A DNA stretch of 64,000 nucleotides from positions 101,172 through 165,171 of the forward strand of contig NZ_JSVC01000045.1 of assembly GCF_000814475.1 (NCBI RefSeq), read 5' to 3'. This document shows positions 1 through 8,744 of the stretch, piece by piece. Each line of letters starts with the position of its first letter. Position 1 is the first letter of the stretch. This DNA is from Flavihumibacter solisilvae. Lineage in GTDB: Bacteria > Bacteroidota > Bacteroidia > Chitinophagales > Chitinophagaceae. The translations under genes and the position numbers were made by a program. The notes beneath the pieces were generated by a model. The model ran no database searches. It saw only the letters and a list, made by a program, of their open reading frames with translations, and was not told the DNA's origin.

Positions 1-126
1 TGCAGGGTCATTCCATACGCTTGCATCAGAAAACTGGTCAACGGGTGTCAGGTTCAATTCTTTTTTACAACCTGTTGCCGATAGTAAAACTGCAAGTATG
101 GAGTATTTGATGATTGATTTTTTCAT
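1..126 (-). CDS. SusD/RagB-family outer-membrane lipoprotein (partial, N-terminus only)
   Basis: This is the first 42 codons of a gene that runs off the left edge of the window. The start ATG is at 126-124. The peptide begins MKKSIIKYSILAVLL and has a lipobox-type cysteine (SATGC, Cys20) followed by KKELNLTPVDQFSD, the typical mature N-terminus of SusD-like lipoproteins. SusD proteins sit on the cell surface as the lid of a SusC TonB-dependent channel and bind glycan or peptide ligands. The gene lies 9 bp downstream of the susC-like gene, which is the canonical susC-susD order. The call rests on the signal sequence, the lipobox, the mature N-terminus and the position; the conserved C-terminal domain is outside the window. 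Confidence 0.87.
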   Translation of the reverse strand, partial: MKKSIIKYSILAVLLSATGCKKELNLTPVDQFSDASVWNDPA

Positions 127-135
127 AGCTAACAA

Positions 136-3100
136 TTAAAAGGTTAAAGTGGCACCAGCTGATAAAACGCGCTGTAGCGGGTAGCTTTGTCCGCTTCCCG
201 CTGACGCTTCAGGGTCGAAGTCTTTGTAATCCGGGCTGTAAGTAAGCAGGTTGTACCCGCTGATGTACAGCCTCATTTGCTGCATGCCTGCCTTCTGGGT
301 CAGGGATACCGGTAAGGTATAACCGAGCTGAAGGTTCTTAAGCCTTACATAATCTGTCTTAAGCAGAAAATAAGTATTGTTATTGCTCGCCCAGTACTCA
401 TTTCCCCGATTAAATGCCCGGGGCTTGTCCGAAGTCGGATTGCCGGTTGTCCACCTGCCATCAGCAAAGCTTTGAAGGTAGTTTCCAATTTCCCCCGATT
501 CCGTGTTGATATAATTAACCGCCCCTGTTGCAGCCTGGAACAATAAGGCCAGGTCAAAACCCTTATATTGAAGGCTCAGGTTAAGTCCACCGGTAAACGT
601 AGGCACAGTGGATTTATCAACGCGCTTGCGGTCGTCAGGATCAATAACCCCATTTTTATCCAGGTCTGCAAAGATCAGGTCCCCGGGTTTAGCACCGGAC
701 CAGTGGGGATACTTGTCCAGTTCCGATGCATCATGAAATACGCCGATGGCTTCATAATACAAACCGGTGCTCATTGGATGACCAGTAGATCTCTGGTACT
801 CCGGGGCACCAGGCGCTTCATCCCAGAACTGGATCTTATTCTTTGCATATCCGCCATTGAGTCCAACCGAATAGCTGAAGTCCCTTGTGCCGTTACGGTA
901 AGTGATATTGAAATCAAAGCCCCTGTTCACCACGATACCGATGTTCTCAGGAGGCAGGGTCAGTCCCGCCGAAGCCGGGATCGATGCGTTACGGGGATAT
1001 AGGATATTGGAACGTTTGTAATTGAAATAGTCCGCCTCGATCGACAACCTGTTACTGAGCATCGTCATATCGAAACCGATATTAGCCTGGTCTGCTTTTT
1101 CCCAGGTAACATCCAGGTTTGGTATTCTTGTTTCATAAAGTGTCTGGTTTTCTGTTGATCCGTTTGTGACGAAAGGGAAATATGGAGAACTGATAAAGTT
1201 GCCATATGCATAAGTAGTCATGTACTGCCATTCAAGGATCCTGTCGTTCCCTGTCTGCCCCCATGATCCACGGATCTTAAGGTTATCAATAAAATTGATG
1301 TTATTCGCAAAGAATGGTTCCTCTGACACCCGCCATCCAAGTGAAACCCCGGGAAAGAAACCCCAACGGTTTTGTTCCGGGAAGATGTAAGATCCATCAT
1401 AGCGCCATACGAACTCCGCCAGGTATTTTTCCCTGAATGCATAGTTAACACGGCCGAAATAATTGAGCCTTGCATTCACCCATCCTGATCCGCCATTATT
1501 TATTTCGGCAGCGCCGCCTGCAAATAGCTGATCAATTGCTGTGGAAGCATAGTATCTCCTGAATGCATTGAAATAATCGGCATTTCCTTTCCTCAATTCC
1601 GATCCAACCATTAATCTGATGCCGTGATCACCAGCGATTTTAGTGTCATAATTGGCCAGCCCGTAAAACGTCTTGGTAATTTCATCGCGAGAGTATTCAT
1701 TCAGCCTCGCATCGTCAAAACCTCTCTTTCCTTTTACCAGTACGGGATTGCCATCAGCATCGTAGGTATTATAGTCCCAGGTATACAGGTACCAGGGAGT
1801 TTGCCAGGTCTTGCGGAAATCGAAACCTTTGTCGAATGAGGCATTACCTGTAAGGGTAAGACCCTTCACACCGGGAACCGAAATATTCAATTTAAGGTTT
1901 GTATTCAGTACATAGTATTTGTCCTTGTCGTAACCTGTCGCATCTGTGCTGATCACAACAGGGTTGTCGCCATATTCAATATCCGGACCTGGAGTTCCAT
2001 CGGGCCAGTAGGCAGGAAGAGTTGGCTTACCGCGCATGACCATGCGGAATATGGAACCCGCTCCACGAACCGGGTAGTTCCTGTCCTCCAGCCGGCCAGC
2101 TACATCCACTGCAAGTGACATGTACTTATTGATCTTGCCGTCGAGATTACTGCGAAAATCATACTGGTTATACTTTGTCGCACTATTATAATAGTTTCCC
2201 TCCTGTGTCTTTGCTCCCAGGGAAACAAAATAGCGCATGGCATCTGTACCACCCGACACTGTCACATTGTATGCATTCTGTGCAGAACGCTTTTTAAGTG
2301 TTTCGTCGAACCAGTCGGTATTCGGATATTTCCAGAGGTCTGATCCATCACTAAACTTTCGGATCTCTTCGTCTGTATATTTTGCGGGTGAACCATTATA
2401 CGCTGCGATTTCATTCAGCATTGTCGCGTAGGTTGCGGCATCAGCCATTTTGGGAATCCTGGTCGGCTGGTTGTAACCAAAGTTCACGTTGAAACTGATC
2501 TCAGGTTTACCAAGCTTTCCCCTTTTTGTAGTGACCAGGATCACCCCGTTTGCAGCCTGCGCTCCATAGATCGCTGCTGATGCATCCTTAAGTACCGTAA
2601 CGCTTTCGATACTATTAGGATCTATCCGGTCAAGGCTTCTGCCTGCAATCCCATCGACCACAACAAGTACGTCGTTGTTATTGAGCGTGTTCATACCACG
2701 GATTCGCAGCGTAGATCCATCATATCCTGGTTCCCCGCTACCCGTTACCGCTGTAAGTCCGGGTAAACGACCAACCAGGCTGTTGCTCACGTTGGTTGCC
2801 GGAGACTGTATAAGCTCGCGTCCCTTTACTGAACTTACTGAACCAGTCAGGGTTGTCTTCTTTGATGTTCCGTAACCAATCACTACAACATCTTCAAGGC
2901 CCTTGCTCGATGGAATCATTTTAAGGCTGATAGGTTCATTTCCGTTCACCGTTACTTCCTTTGAATCGAAGCCTATTGAGGAAACAACAAGCACGGATCC
3001 CTCCGGAACTTCGAGTTCAAACTCACCGGTTGCAGAAGTTACAGTACCGCTTTTGGAACCTTTGATGTTTACAGATACACCTTCCAGCGGCTGTCCCTGT

Positions 3101-3519
3101 TCGTTAGTGACCTTTCCTCTCACCGTTATGTCTTTGTCCATCTCCGCAGAACGGTTTATCACTACAAGATTTTTATTGACCAACCGGTAGCTGAGGGAAG
3201 TATTTGACAGCACGCGGTTCAGTACCTGGTCCACGGGCATATCGCTGACCTCGAGGTCAATCCGGGTTTCCCCGCTGACCAGCCCGTCGTGGTAAAGGAA
3301 CCGGTAGTTCGTCTGGCGCTGGATAATGGAAAACAGCTTTTTCAGGCTGGTATTCCGGACAGAAACCGTCACAGTTTCCTGGGCCATACCTGTTGCGGCG
3401 ACCTGCAGGCAGAATACGGTTAAAAACAGAGCGGTTAGTTTCATAATCAGCAGCAGTTTCAAATAGGATTGACCTCCCGGTAAATGCCGGGGTTTAGCGC
3501 ATTTTTGCATATTTTGCAA
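136..3519 (-). CDS. SusC/RagA TonB-dependent outer-membrane receptor with STN signalling domain
   Basis: This is a large TonB-linked transporter of 1127 residues. In order one sees a signal peptide (about residues 26-47, starting MKLTALFLTVFCL; the true start may be Met26), an STN domain (about 50-121), a carboxypeptidase-regulatory-like beta-sandwich (about 132-210, beginning ITVRGKVTNEQGQPLEGVSV), the SusC plug (about 225-335, with EDVVVIGYG and GVILVTTKRGK) and a beta-barrel ending in ATLTF. The STN domain is known to contact a FecR-type anti-sigma factor, and such a gene lies directly upstream at 3644. The receptor should therefore import a ligand with its SusD partner and also signal ligand presence to the sigma factor at 4811. 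The substrate cannot be told from the sequence. Confidence 0.96.
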   Translation of the reverse strand: MQNMQKCAKPRHLPGGQSYLKLLLIMKLTALFLTVFCLQVAATGMAQETVTVSVRNTSLKKLFSIIQRQTNYRFLYHDGLVSGETRIDLEVSDMPVDQVLNRVLSNTSLSYRLVNKNLVVINRSAEMDKDITVRGKVTNEQGQPLEGVSVNIKGSKSGTVTSATGEFELEVPEGSVLVVSSIGFDSKEVTVNGNEPISLKMIPSSKGLEDVVVIGYGTSKKTTLTGSVSSVKGRELIQSPATNVSNSLVGRLPGLTAVTGSGEPGYDGSTLRIRGMNTLNNNDVLVVVDGIAGRSLDRIDPNSIESVTVLKDASAAIYGAQAANGVILVTTKRGKLGKPEISFNVNFGYNQPTRIPKMADAATYATMLNEIAAYNGSPAKYTDEEIRKFSDGSDLWKYPNTDWFDETLKKRSAQNAYNVTVSGGTDAMRYFVSLGAKTQEGNYYNSATKYNQYDFRSNLDGKINKYMSLAVDVAGRLEDRNYPVRGAGSIFRMVMRGKPTLPAYWPDGTPGPDIEYGDNPVVISTDATGYDKDKYYVLNTNLKLNISVPGVKGLTLTGNASFDKGFDFRKTWQTPWYLYTWDYNTYDADGNPVLVKGKRGFDDARLNEYSRDEITKTFYGLANYDTKIAGDHGIRLMVGSELRKGNADYFNAFRRYYASTAIDQLFAGGAAEINNGGSGWVNARLNYFGRVNYAFREKYLAEFVWRYDGSYIFPEQNRWGFFPGVSLGWRVSEEPFFANNINFIDNLKIRGSWGQTGNDRILEWQYMTTYAYGNFISSPYFPFVTNGSTENQTLYETRIPNLDVTWEKADQANIGFDMTMLSNRLSIEADYFNYKRSNILYPRNASIPASAGLTLPPENIGIVVNRGFDFNITYRNGTRDFSYSVGLNGGYAKNKIQFWDEAPGAPEYQRSTGHPMSTGLYYEAIGVFHDASELDKYPHWSGAKPGDLIFADLDKNGVIDPDDRKRVDKSTVPTFTGGLNLSLQYKGFDLALLFQAATGAVNYINTESGEIGNYLQSFADGRWTTGNPTSDKPRAFNRGNEYWASNNNTYFLLKTDYVRLKNLQLGYTLPVSLTQKAGMQQMRLYISGYNLLTYSPDYKDFDPEASAGSGQSYPLQRVLSAGATLTF

Positions 3520-3582
3520 TCATTAAAGTTTACAATAGGGGCTTAAGATTCGCAGTCCTGGCCCCAGTTAGCTTTGGTTTGA

Positions 3583-3610
3583 GGGGGATGTTGACGCATC
3601 TCCCTTTTTT
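3583..3610 (+). terminator. Hairpin with T-tract in the fecR-susC gap, oriented against both genes
   Basis: An 8-bp stem (3583-3590 with 3597-3604, one G-T pair) encloses the loop TTGACG and is followed on the + strand by six T. Both flanking genes lie on the minus strand, so as a terminator it would stop antisense transcription. On the sense transcript it is a stem-loop between fecR and susC. Confidence 0.4.
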
Positions 3611-3643
3611 GTTATTCTGGTTTGATTTATGTCATTGGCGATT

Positions 3644-4741
3644 TCATTTTTGAATGGTAATTATGTTTCCTTTCCTTGAGTAGCGGAATGAGTATGTGAG
3701 TTGCATGGCATTGAGAGCTTCTTCCAGGCTTTCGTTCTGGAACACACCGGTGAATTTTTCCCTGGCGATTGATTCGTCTTCAATATGAATGCTGACGTTG
3801 TACCAGCGACCCATCCTTTCCGCCAGGTCTGCAAGCGGTTCGCTGTTAAAAACCAGTTTGTTGTCGAGCCAGGCGATTTCAGGAATCAGCCTACTTTGCG
3901 ATTCACGGGTAAGTTTATTCACTTCGTAAACAAGGGGCTGACTGCTTATCGACTCAATTCCACGTGCCTTTGCAGGACGGCAATCTTCCTTCGTGTAAAT
4001 GACGATCTTTTCGTTTGGCTTGAGCAGGATTTTTCTCTCCGCATCAAAATGTGTCGATAATTCCACCACACCCCTTATCAGCGCGGTTTCCACTTTACTG
4101 TCACCGGGATAAGATCTTACATTAAACGCCGTCCCTTTAACAGTTATATTTACCGGGCCTGCATGTACTACCAGCGGAAGCGCGCGATGCGTAACATCAA
4201 AGTATGCTTCTCCCGATAACAAGATATCGCGGTTGGATTGCCCGTACCCTGGTTTACATGTAATGCTGCTGTTGCTGTTTACCCACACTATTGTGCCGTC
4301 AGGAAGCACATTTCGTCCTTTGCCGAAATACAGGTTGCCGTGCCCGGTGTCAACCTGTGTAGCAATTTGCCTGCTTCGTGGATAGTTGTTTGCAAAAAAC
4401 CAGACTGCAACAGCCAATGTAATTACGGTGCAGCTAACGATCAGCAATAAGGGCTTTTTTGTTTTTTTCAGTGCAGGGCGGAATGGCTTGCTGGCTTCAT
4501 TGTCAAACTCGCCTGGGAAATGCCTTTGCATCTGAACCAGTTGTTTCTGCCAGGCAGCACGGTCAGTTTCGTCGGGATTTATTTCAGGAGACTGCTGACG
4601 GAAATATGCTTCATGTATTTCTACCTGGCTCGCGGTGCCGGGATCCTGCCTTAAAAGGTCTTCGAGCTCCTTTATCTCGCCGGAAGACGCTTCTCCGGAG
4701 AGTTTTCTTGCTACGAGATGCCAGATTCTTTCGGATACCAT
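3644..4741 (-). CDS. FecR-family anti-sigma factor
   Basis: This 365-residue inner-membrane protein transmits the signal from the STN domain of SusC to an ECF sigma factor. The cytoplasmic N-terminal part (residues 1-95) would bind the sigma factor. One membrane segment lies at about 97-117 (PLLLIVSCTVITLAVAVWFF). The periplasmic FecR domain follows at about 130-235 (GHGNLYFGKGRNVLPDG, then VKGTAFNVRSY), and a DUF4974 domain at about 295-362 is related to STN. The gene lies between the sigma gene (4811-5386) and susC (136-3519) on the same strand, the standard order sigma-fecR-susC-susD. A gap of 69 bp separates it from the sigma gene, so the two are probably cotranscribed. Confidence 0.95.
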   Translation of the reverse strand: MVSERIWHLVARKLSGEASSGEIKELEDLLRQDPGTASQVEIHEAYFRQQSPEINPDETDRAAWQKQLVQMQRHFPGEFDNEASKPFRPALKKTKKPLLLIVSCTVITLAVAVWFFANNYPRSRQIATQVDTGHGNLYFGKGRNVLPDGTIVWVNSNSSITCKPGYGQSNRDILLSGEAYFDVTHRALPLVVHAGPVNITVKGTAFNVRSYPGDSKVETALIRGVVELSTHFDAERKILLKPNEKIVIYTKEDCRPAKARGIESISSQPLVYEVNKLTRESQSRLIPEIAWLDNKLVFNSEPLADLAERMGRWYNVSIHIEDESIAREKFTGVFQNESLEEALNAMQLTYSFRYSRKGNIITIQK

Positions 4742-4810
4742 GTGCTGTTAGGTGTTACTATCTAAGGAGATAACAACGCAGGCAAATCCCCTAAAGAGAG
4801 GAAAAGATTT

Positions 4811-5386
4811 TTATTTTACGGTACGTTCCGGGAAAACGAAGCGAATGGACTGGCTTATCCGCCGGGTTGCGATTGCCATCTGGGCGTCGATAGTTTTGAC
4901 GGAAATATTAAGTATAGTTGCAATTTCCTTATACTTCAGGCCGTCTTCGCGAACCATTTTATAAATAACCCTGCATCGTGGCGGAAGGGATTGAATCGCG
5001 TCGTGCAGGTGCCGGATCATTTCACCATTGAGCAGCGTTTCCTCCGGATCCTGGTACCCGGAAATAAGCTTATCAGCATCAAGTTCCTCGAGACTGAATT
5101 CACTGCTCCGGTTATTTTTTTCAAGGTGCTTCACTGCCAGGTTCCTTGTAGCAACATAAACATAGAGATTAATATTCTCCACCTCAATCAGCCGGGCGCG
5201 GCTCTTCCAGAGATTGACGAATAGATCTGCAGTGACCTCCTCAGCGATGTCCTGGCTTTTTACCAAGGCCATCGCAAAACCGCGCACTTTTTTATAGAAG
5301 TGATAATACAGTTTTTCAAAAGCTTCCTGGTCACCAAAAAGCGCTACACGTTCAATATAGGATTGTAATTGAAGTTGAGCAGTCAT
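4811..5386 (-). CDS. ECF RNA polymerase sigma-70 factor (FecI-like)
   Basis: This extracytoplasmic-function sigma factor has about 191 residues from the ATG at 5386. An in-frame TTG at 5410 would add eight residues but is less likely. Region 2 is seen in EAFEKLYYHFYKKVRGFA and the following segment with AEEVTADLFVNLWKSR. Region 4 is seen in LPPRCRVIYKMVREDGLKYK and EIATILNISVKTIDAQMAIA, a helix-turn-helix. The C-terminus is QSIRFVFPERTVK. The family directs transcription of the linked receptor genes once FecR releases it, and the fecR and susC genes follow on the same strand. It diverges from the EamA gene at 5492. Confidence 0.95.
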   Translation of the reverse strand: MTAQLQLQSYIERVALFGDQEAFEKLYYHFYKKVRGFAMALVKSQDIAEEVTADLFVNLWKSRARLIEVENINLYVYVATRNLAVKHLEKNNRSSEFSLEELDADKLISGYQDPEETLLNGEMIRHLHDAIQSLPPRCRVIYKMVREDGLKYKEIATILNISVKTIDAQMAIATRRISQSIRFVFPERTVK

Positions 5387-5491
5387 GTTTCTAAATGGCA
5401 CAATAAGCAAACGAAGTGAAAATTAAATCTTTTATTGTAAAAACCAAAGACCAAATGTTTTTACTTATTAATTTCTACTTTTCCATTTCTT

Positions 5492-6367
5492 ATGATCCTC
5501 CTGGTCAGTGTTGTACTCCGAATCTTCTCCAATCCCGCTGCGAATGTGTTCCAGAAGCAGCTGACTGCGCGCGGGTACCATCCGCTGCTGGTAAATTTCC
5601 TTACGTATTTTTTATTGAGCGTTGTATGTATAGCCATTGCCGTTAGAACACCGTTTGCCAACTTATCTGCAGAATGGTGGATGTATTCGTTGCAGGCAGG
5701 AATCGCGGGAGCTTGCGGAAATGGTTTCCTTGTGAAGGCACTTGAAAAAGGAGAATTATCGGTACTTGGACCGATCAATGCTTACAAATCCGTAGTAGGA
5801 ATGCTTGTAGGAATTGTTTTGTTGCGTGAGTTCCCAAATGCGTGGGGCATGCTGGGAATGCTGCTGATCATTGCCGGGAGTTATTTCGTACTCGACACTA
5901 TGGGAGAAAGATTTTCCTGGGGTCTTTTCGGCAGGAAGGAGATACAGTACAGGTTATGGGCGCTGATCCTGACCGCGATCGAAGCGATCTTTATAAAGCG
6001 CGTCATCCAGTTGTCGTCGCCCGAAGTGGGGTTTCTCAGCTGGTGCTGGACCGGCGCTTTCTTCTCTTTCTGGCTGGCATTCCTGTACGGGCAAAAGATA
6101 GGGCCAGGCATCAGACAGATCCGGCCCTATGATATTAAGAAATTTGCCTGGCTGGTAGCCTGCATCGGCATCATGCAGTTCAGCACTAATTATGTTTTCA
6201 AATACATGGATGTCGGCTACGCATTGGCGTTATTTCAACTGTCCGTAATAGTGAGTGTTTTTTTCGGCCATCGCTATTTCGGTGAAAAGGACATCCGTAA
6301 AAAGCTGGTGGGCGCTGTCATTATGCTGGCTGGTTCGGTAGTGATCATCTTGCTGAAGAATGCGTAA
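5492..6367 (+). CDS. EamA/DMT-superfamily transporter
   Basis: This 291-residue polytopic membrane protein has about ten predicted hydrophobic segments in two homologous halves, the layout of drug/metabolite transporters. The first half ends with the segment containing LGPINAYKSVVGMLVGIVLL, a conserved EamA feature; the second ends with VGAVIMLAGSVVIILL. Members export amino acids, sugars or small metabolites, or import nucleotide-sugars; the substrate is not evident here. The gene is divergent from the sigma factor. Its stop codon TAA (6365-6367) directly abuts the stop of the convergent lipoprotein gene, leaving no space for a terminator between them. Confidence 0.9.
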   Translation: MILLVSVVLRIFSNPAANVFQKQLTARGYHPLLVNFLTYFLLSVVCIAIAVRTPFANLSAEWWMYSLQAGIAGACGNGFLVKALEKGELSVLGPINAYKSVVGMLVGIVLLREFPNAWGMLGMLLIIAGSYFVLDTMGERFSWGLFGRKEIQYRLWALILTAIEAIFIKRVIQLSSPEVGFLSWCWTGAFFSFWLAFLYGQKIGPGIRQIRPYDIKKFAWLVACIGIMQFSTNYVFKYMDVGYALALFQLSVIVSVFFGHRYFGEKDIRKKLVGAVIMLAGSVVIILLKNA

Positions 6368-7327
6368 TTATTTCCAGTCCGCATACCACAAATATCCAGA
6401 TGTATTGTTTGTGATCTTTCTTACTGGAGTTCCATCAGACGTAATAATATATAGATTGTCATATCCTGATTCTTTAGGACTTTCAAAATCAGAAGAAAAA
6501 ACGACATAATTACCATCAGGTGACCACGCAGCATCACCGGTTAGCCTGCCAAAGTTTGTAAGCTGCCGGGTACCAGATCCATCTACATTCATGGAGAACA
6601 CTTCTGAAGCACCAGTTCCTGTCGAATGATAATAGAGTATCTTTTTACCATCCTTTGATACTGAAGTGAAAAACATGCTTTTTCCGGTACTGTTTGGAAT
6701 TTTTTTCAAGTGCCCGGTTGCAGGATTAATGGAGTAGGCATTTGCCCGCGGTGTATCTACATTGGACATAAAGAAAATAGTTCCATCATTTGACCAGCAA
6801 AGGTTAGCCACATTAACCTTCCCTATTGGGCGGGTAAAACTCGTTAGTTGTTTTTTGTTTAACCCGGAAATATCAGCCTGAAACAACTGGTAATTGCCAT
6901 TTGCATCAGGATGAGCGATTGCCAATTTCTTTCCATCGGGCGAGGGAGAAACGACCGTAAACAGCTCGGTGTTTTGAATAGCCTTCTTCTCTTTCGCATC
7001 TGCACTTGCATAAAAAAGTCCAAACTGATTGTTACCTGTCTGTACAGTTACAAAATAACCCGACTTGTCAAACAACAACTTTGGGTCAACGTAGTAAGGA
7101 TTTAATGCTGGCTCAACCAGATTATGGATAGAAAGGCTGTCTTTATCCACATCATAAATCCCAACACCCACAGTATCCCCGAAGGATTTTGAGAAAACTA
7201 TTTTGCCTGTAAGCTGAGGTTCTGGATTCGGTTCTGGTTGGGGTTTAGGTGTTGTTTCACTTTCCTTTGAACAAGAGTACACAGTGATGGCAAGACAAAA
7301 CGCCAGGAACATTTTCGATAATCGCAT
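6368..7327 (-). CDS. PD40/TolB-like beta-propeller lipoprotein
   Basis: This 319-residue predicted lipoprotein has a signal peptide (MRLSKMFLAFCLAITVYSC, lipid-modified Cys19) and a linker of alternating Pro, Glu, Gln and Asn (about residues 27-38). The rest is a propeller built of PD40/TolB-type repeats, seen as VVSPSPDGKKLAIAHPD, LCWSNDGTIFFMSN, TSVSKDGKKILYYHS and AAWSPDGNYVVFSSD. The TolB-like repeats suggest a periplasmic or surface binding protein. No enzymatic residues are recognisable and no neighbouring gene suggests a partner. It is convergent with the EamA gene and monocistronic. Confidence 0.88.
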   Translation of the reverse strand: MRLSKMFLAFCLAITVYSCSKESETTPKPQPEPNPEPQLTGKIVFSKSFGDTVGVGIYDVDKDSLSIHNLVEPALNPYYVDPKLLFDKSGYFVTVQTGNNQFGLFYASADAKEKKAIQNTELFTVVSPSPDGKKLAIAHPDANGNYQLFQADISGLNKKQLTSFTRPIGKVNVANLCWSNDGTIFFMSNVDTPRANAYSINPATGHLKKIPNSTGKSMFFTSVSKDGKKILYYHSTGTGASEVFSMNVDGSGTRQLTNFGRLTGDAAWSPDGNYVVFSSDFESPKESGYDNLYIITSDGTPVRKITNNTSGYLWYADWK

Positions 7328-7472
7328 TGAATAAGGTTTTGCGGCGCCAAATTAGTACTGCAACCCCATCCAGGCATCAACTGATAAGTATATTTTTCCC
7401 ATTAATGTCTACTCATTTCAACCAAAGTTTTCAGTGCATCCAGTTCGTTCATGACACTAATATTAACAGTAA

Positions 7473-8693
7473 TCAGCGTTGAGACAAAGTCGGACTTTCA
7501 GCAACCGCGATCTCTTTTCGTTCACGAAAGAAGATGGTAAAGTAAACCAGTACCGCACCTGCGATCATCGCCGGTACTATCCAAACGCCCTGCCAGTTGT
7601 GGCCGCCTTCAATCTTGTAGCTTTCGGCAATGATTCCCGAGAACCAGGTTCCGATAAGCATTCCCAGTCCGTATGTGGCCGTAGTGAACAGCCCCTGTGC
7701 CGCATTCTTGATCTTCTCGCCTGCTTTTTTCTCCGTATACATATAACCGGTAACAAAGAAGAAATCATAACAGATGCCGTGCAGTATGATACCCATATAC
7801 AACATCCAGCTGTTGGGATCGCCATAGCCATATGCAAAGAGAATATACCGGAGTACCCAGGCACTCATTCCAAGCAACAACATTTTCTTTACGCCAATCC
7901 GGTTGAACAGGAATGGAATGGCAAGGATGAAAAGACCTTCTGATACTTGTCCCAGGATCATCTTACCTGCTGCGTTTGTCATACCTACTTCATTAAGAAA
8001 CGGGTTGGCAAAGCTGTAATAAAATGCCAGAGGGATGCAGATGAGGATCGCTGAAATAAAGAAGATCAGGTACGGACGGCTTTTAAAAAGGACGAGAGCC
8101 TCGGCACCGATAGCTGATGCAGCGGAGCCTTCCGCAGCTTTCCCTTTCGGCGGTGTATTGGGTAACAGGAAACTATACAACCCGAGAAAAACGGAAACTG
8201 CTGCTGCAATATGAAAAGTTGCGGGTGATTTTTCGATACCCAGGTTGCCGACAATCGTTCCTGCAACAATCCACCCCGCCGTTCCAAAAACCCTGATCCA
8301 CGGGAATTGCCTGCCAGGATCGGTCATCTGGTTGAATGCAATGTTATTCGAAAGCGCGATCGTTGGCATGTACACCAGTGAATAAACCAGGATCACCCAA
8401 TAAAATGCCGTATTGTTTCCAATTGTTGTTGCAAGGAAAAGTAAAGCACCACCTACAACATGCAGCACTCCCATAATGCGTTGTGCCGCAAAGTACCTGT
8501 CGGCCACCAGTCCCACAAAAATCGGGGACAGGATCGTTGCCAGGGCCAATGCACTGAACGCAGCGCCGATCTGAACATCCGTTGCATTCAGCTGTTCCTT
8601 CATATAGGTACCCATGGTCACATACCAGGAGCTCCAGATAAAGTATTCAAGGAACATCATAAGCGAAAGCATGGCACCGGTACTTTTTTTCAT
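7473..8693 (-). CDS. MFS transporter of the nucleoside:H+ symporter family (NupG/XapB-like)
   Basis: This 406-residue permease has twelve hydrophobic segments. The N-terminal signature MMFLEYFIWSSWYVTMGTYM and the following AFSALALATILSPIFVGLVADRYFAAQRI are typical of NupG-type nucleoside permeases, which import nucleosides with protons at the inner membrane. The C-terminal half carries GICYDFFFVTGYMYTEKKAGEKIKNAAQGL, a strongly conserved family segment. It is divergent from the metallo-hydrolase gene at 8745 with a 51-bp gap. In Bacteroidota this subfamily also occurs beside carbohydrate genes, so the substrate remains open. Confidence 0.88.
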   Translation of the reverse strand: MKKSTGAMLSLMMFLEYFIWSSWYVTMGTYMKEQLNATDVQIGAAFSALALATILSPIFVGLVADRYFAAQRIMGVLHVVGGALLFLATTIGNNTAFYWVILVYSLVYMPTIALSNNIAFNQMTDPGRQFPWIRVFGTAGWIVAGTIVGNLGIEKSPATFHIAAAVSVFLGLYSFLLPNTPPKGKAAEGSAASAIGAEALVLFKSRPYLIFFISAILICIPLAFYYSFANPFLNEVGMTNAAGKMILGQVSEGLFILAIPFLFNRIGVKKMLLLGMSAWVLRYILFAYGYGDPNSWMLYMGIILHGICYDFFFVTGYMYTEKKAGEKIKNAAQGLFTTATYGLGMLIGTWFSGIIAESYKIEGGHNWQGVWIVPAMIAGAVLVYFTIFFRERKEIAVAESPTLSQR

Positions 8694-8744
8694 ATGCAGT
8701 TTTATTCTGATTCGGCAGGTAAAATACTATAAATTGGAATTGTT

